NCBI GenBank assembly: GCA_021812905.1
Contig: JAKAMM010000130.1
Coordinates: 1 to 5,673 of the forward strand
Source: Chloroflexota bacterium
Lineage (GTDB): Bacteria; Chloroflexota; Anaerolineae; Anaerolineales; Villigracilaceae
Reading direction: 5' to 3'
DNA: 5,673 nucleotides
The notes beneath the pieces are model-generated. The model was not told where the DNA came from, did not search any database, and worked only from the letters and a program-made list of their open reading frames with translations. Each line of letters opens with the position of its first letter. Position 1 is the stretch's first letter. This document shows positions 4,806-5,673 of the stretch, in pieces. A program made the position numbers and the translations under genes.

Positions 4806-5673
4806 TTATAGAGGTTCGAAGCGTGCGGTAAAGTGTCTCAGTAGTTCTGGAGCGTAGGTGAATTTGTATCCGCGAACTTTATCGGCGCGTGATTTGATTC
4901 TCGCCGCGCAATCGGCGACATAATCCAAATGGCTTTGCGTGTACGTCCGGCGCGGGATGGCGAGACGCAGCAATTCAAGTTTTGGATAGATCATTTTGCC
5001 TGTATCGGGATCGGGGTAAGCGAACATGACCGAGCCGATTTCGACTCCACGGATCGCGCCTTCGCGGTAGAGTTCGACGCACAGCGCCTGACCAGGGAAT
5101 TCGCTTTGCGGGATGTGCGGCAGGACAGCCGCCGCGTCGAGATAAACAGCGTGCCCGCCTGCGGGTTGGATGGTGGGGATGCCCGCTTCATTGAGACGCG
5201 CCGTCAGGTACGCAGTTTGGCCGAGGCGATAGGCGAGATACGATTCGTCGAGGCCTTCGTACAAGCCCACAGCCATTGCATCAAGATCACGACCTGCGAG
5301 TCCGCCGTAAGTCGGGAAGCCTTCGCGCAGGATCAATTCGTTTTTGATATTCTGAAAAAGCGACTCGTCATTCAAACATAACAAACCGCCGATGTTGACA
5401 ATCGCATCCTTCTTTGCGGACATGGTCATGCCGTCGGCGAGAGAAAACATTTCGTGCGCGATGTCTTTAACAGACTTCGACTCGTAGCCGCGCTCACGCT
5501 GTTTGATGAAGAAGCAGTTTTCGGCGTAGCGCGCCGCGTCGATGAAGAACGGGATTCCGTTCGCGTGGTAGACATCCGCAATTGCTTTGAGATTTTCCAT
5601 CGAGACGGGCTGACCGCCTCCCGCGTTATTTGTAACAGTCACCATCCCAAACGGAATGGTCGCCACCCCGACC
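4806..5673 (-). CDS. tnaA: Tryptophanase-type beta-eliminating lyase (N-terminal part outside the window)
   Basis: This is a PLP-dependent lyase of the tryptophanase/tyrosine phenol-lyase family. Tryptophanase splits L-tryptophan into indole, pyruvate and ammonia in the cytoplasm. About 288 C-terminal residues are visible; the full enzymes have about 460-470, so some 180 N-terminal residues lie beyond the window. The frame stays open through the edge; the GTG at 5666 is an internal valine. Numbered from it: NNAGGGQPVS (13-22); DAARYAEN (43-50) with the PLP-ring Asp43; MSAKKD (82-87), where the second lysine (codon 5411-5409) should form the Schiff base; EGFPTYGG (115-122); LLRLAIPRRTYT (232-243) with Arg234 for the substrate carboxylate; and LRHFTARF (276-283). 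Two specificity positions favour tryptophanase: Ile210 in VEIGS, where tyrosine phenol-lyase has Arg (MERG), and His278, where it has Phe. Some blocks (AGRDLDAMAVGL, VNIGG) look more lyase-like, so activity on tryptophan is inferred. It is co-directional with recJ, 104 bp upstream. Confidence 0.9.
   Translation of the reverse strand, partial: VGVATIPFGMVTVTNNAGGGQPVSMENLKAIADVYHANGIPFFIDAARYAENCFFIKQRERGYESKSVKDIAHEMFSLADGMTMSAKKDAIVNIGGLLCLNDESLFQNIKNELILREGFPTYGGLAGRDLDAMAVGLYEGLDESYLAYRLGQTAYLTARLNEAGIPTIQPAGGHAVYLDAAAVLPHIPQSEFPGQALCVELYREGAIRGVEIGSVMFAYPDPDTGKMIYPKLELLRLAIPRRTYTQSHLDYVADCAARIKSRADKVRGYKFTYAPELLRHFTARFEPL

Noticed and set aside
4929..5381. Plus-strand frame of 150 codons opposite the lyase
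   Set aside because: It lies wholly within a clearly coding minus-strand gene and is rich in Arg, Asp and Glu as expected for a shadow frame.

Overview
The window holds five well-supported genes, one of them cut by the right edge, and a doubtful small ORF at the left edge. Base composition is moderate (about half GC by eye), with AT-rich intergenic stretches. Several traits suggest an environmental bacterium of the Chloroflexota, probably Anaerolineae-like: a lipoprotein with a Pro/Thr-rich linker after the lipobox, a long RecJ with a C-terminal extension, and many 7- and 8-nt tandem repeats. This assignment is inference, because no rRNA or other marker gene is present.

Layout. At 2-187 (+) there is a possible small or C-terminal membrane-protein fragment. 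At 220-708 (+) is a YbaK/EbsC-family Cys-tRNA(Pro) deacylase. A short gap (709-790) with weak stem-loops separates it from a convergent PaaI-like hotdog thioesterase at 791-1228 (-). A divergent promoter region (1229-1403) follows. At 1404-2366 (+) is a cytochrome c lipoprotein with two near-copy haem domains. A perfect 44-nt palindrome (2382-2425) ends this gene and also the convergent recJ. recJ occupies 2422-4701 (-). Upstream of it is a 104-bp gap built almost wholly of short-period repeats, and then a tryptophanase-type beta-eliminating lyase (4806 to the window end, -), which lacks its N-terminal part here.

The genes do not form one pathway: tRNA proofreading, acyl-CoA thioester hydrolysis, extracytoplasmic electron transfer, DNA repair and tryptophan breakdown. 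The most notable signals are not protein families. First, heptanucleotide tandem arrays occur at three places in and around recJ: over its promoter and start, in a loop of the catalytic core, and at the junction before the C-terminal extension. The two internal arrays are translated as part of the protein. Second, recJ and the thioesterase gene each have a sigma70-like promoter with a 17-bp spacer whose -10 box ends exactly 6 nt before the start codon, so the predicted transcript begins at the start codon (leaderless). The cytochrome gene instead has a strong Shine-Dalgarno site. No CRISPR array, tRNA, rRNA, insertion sequence or phage gene was seen.
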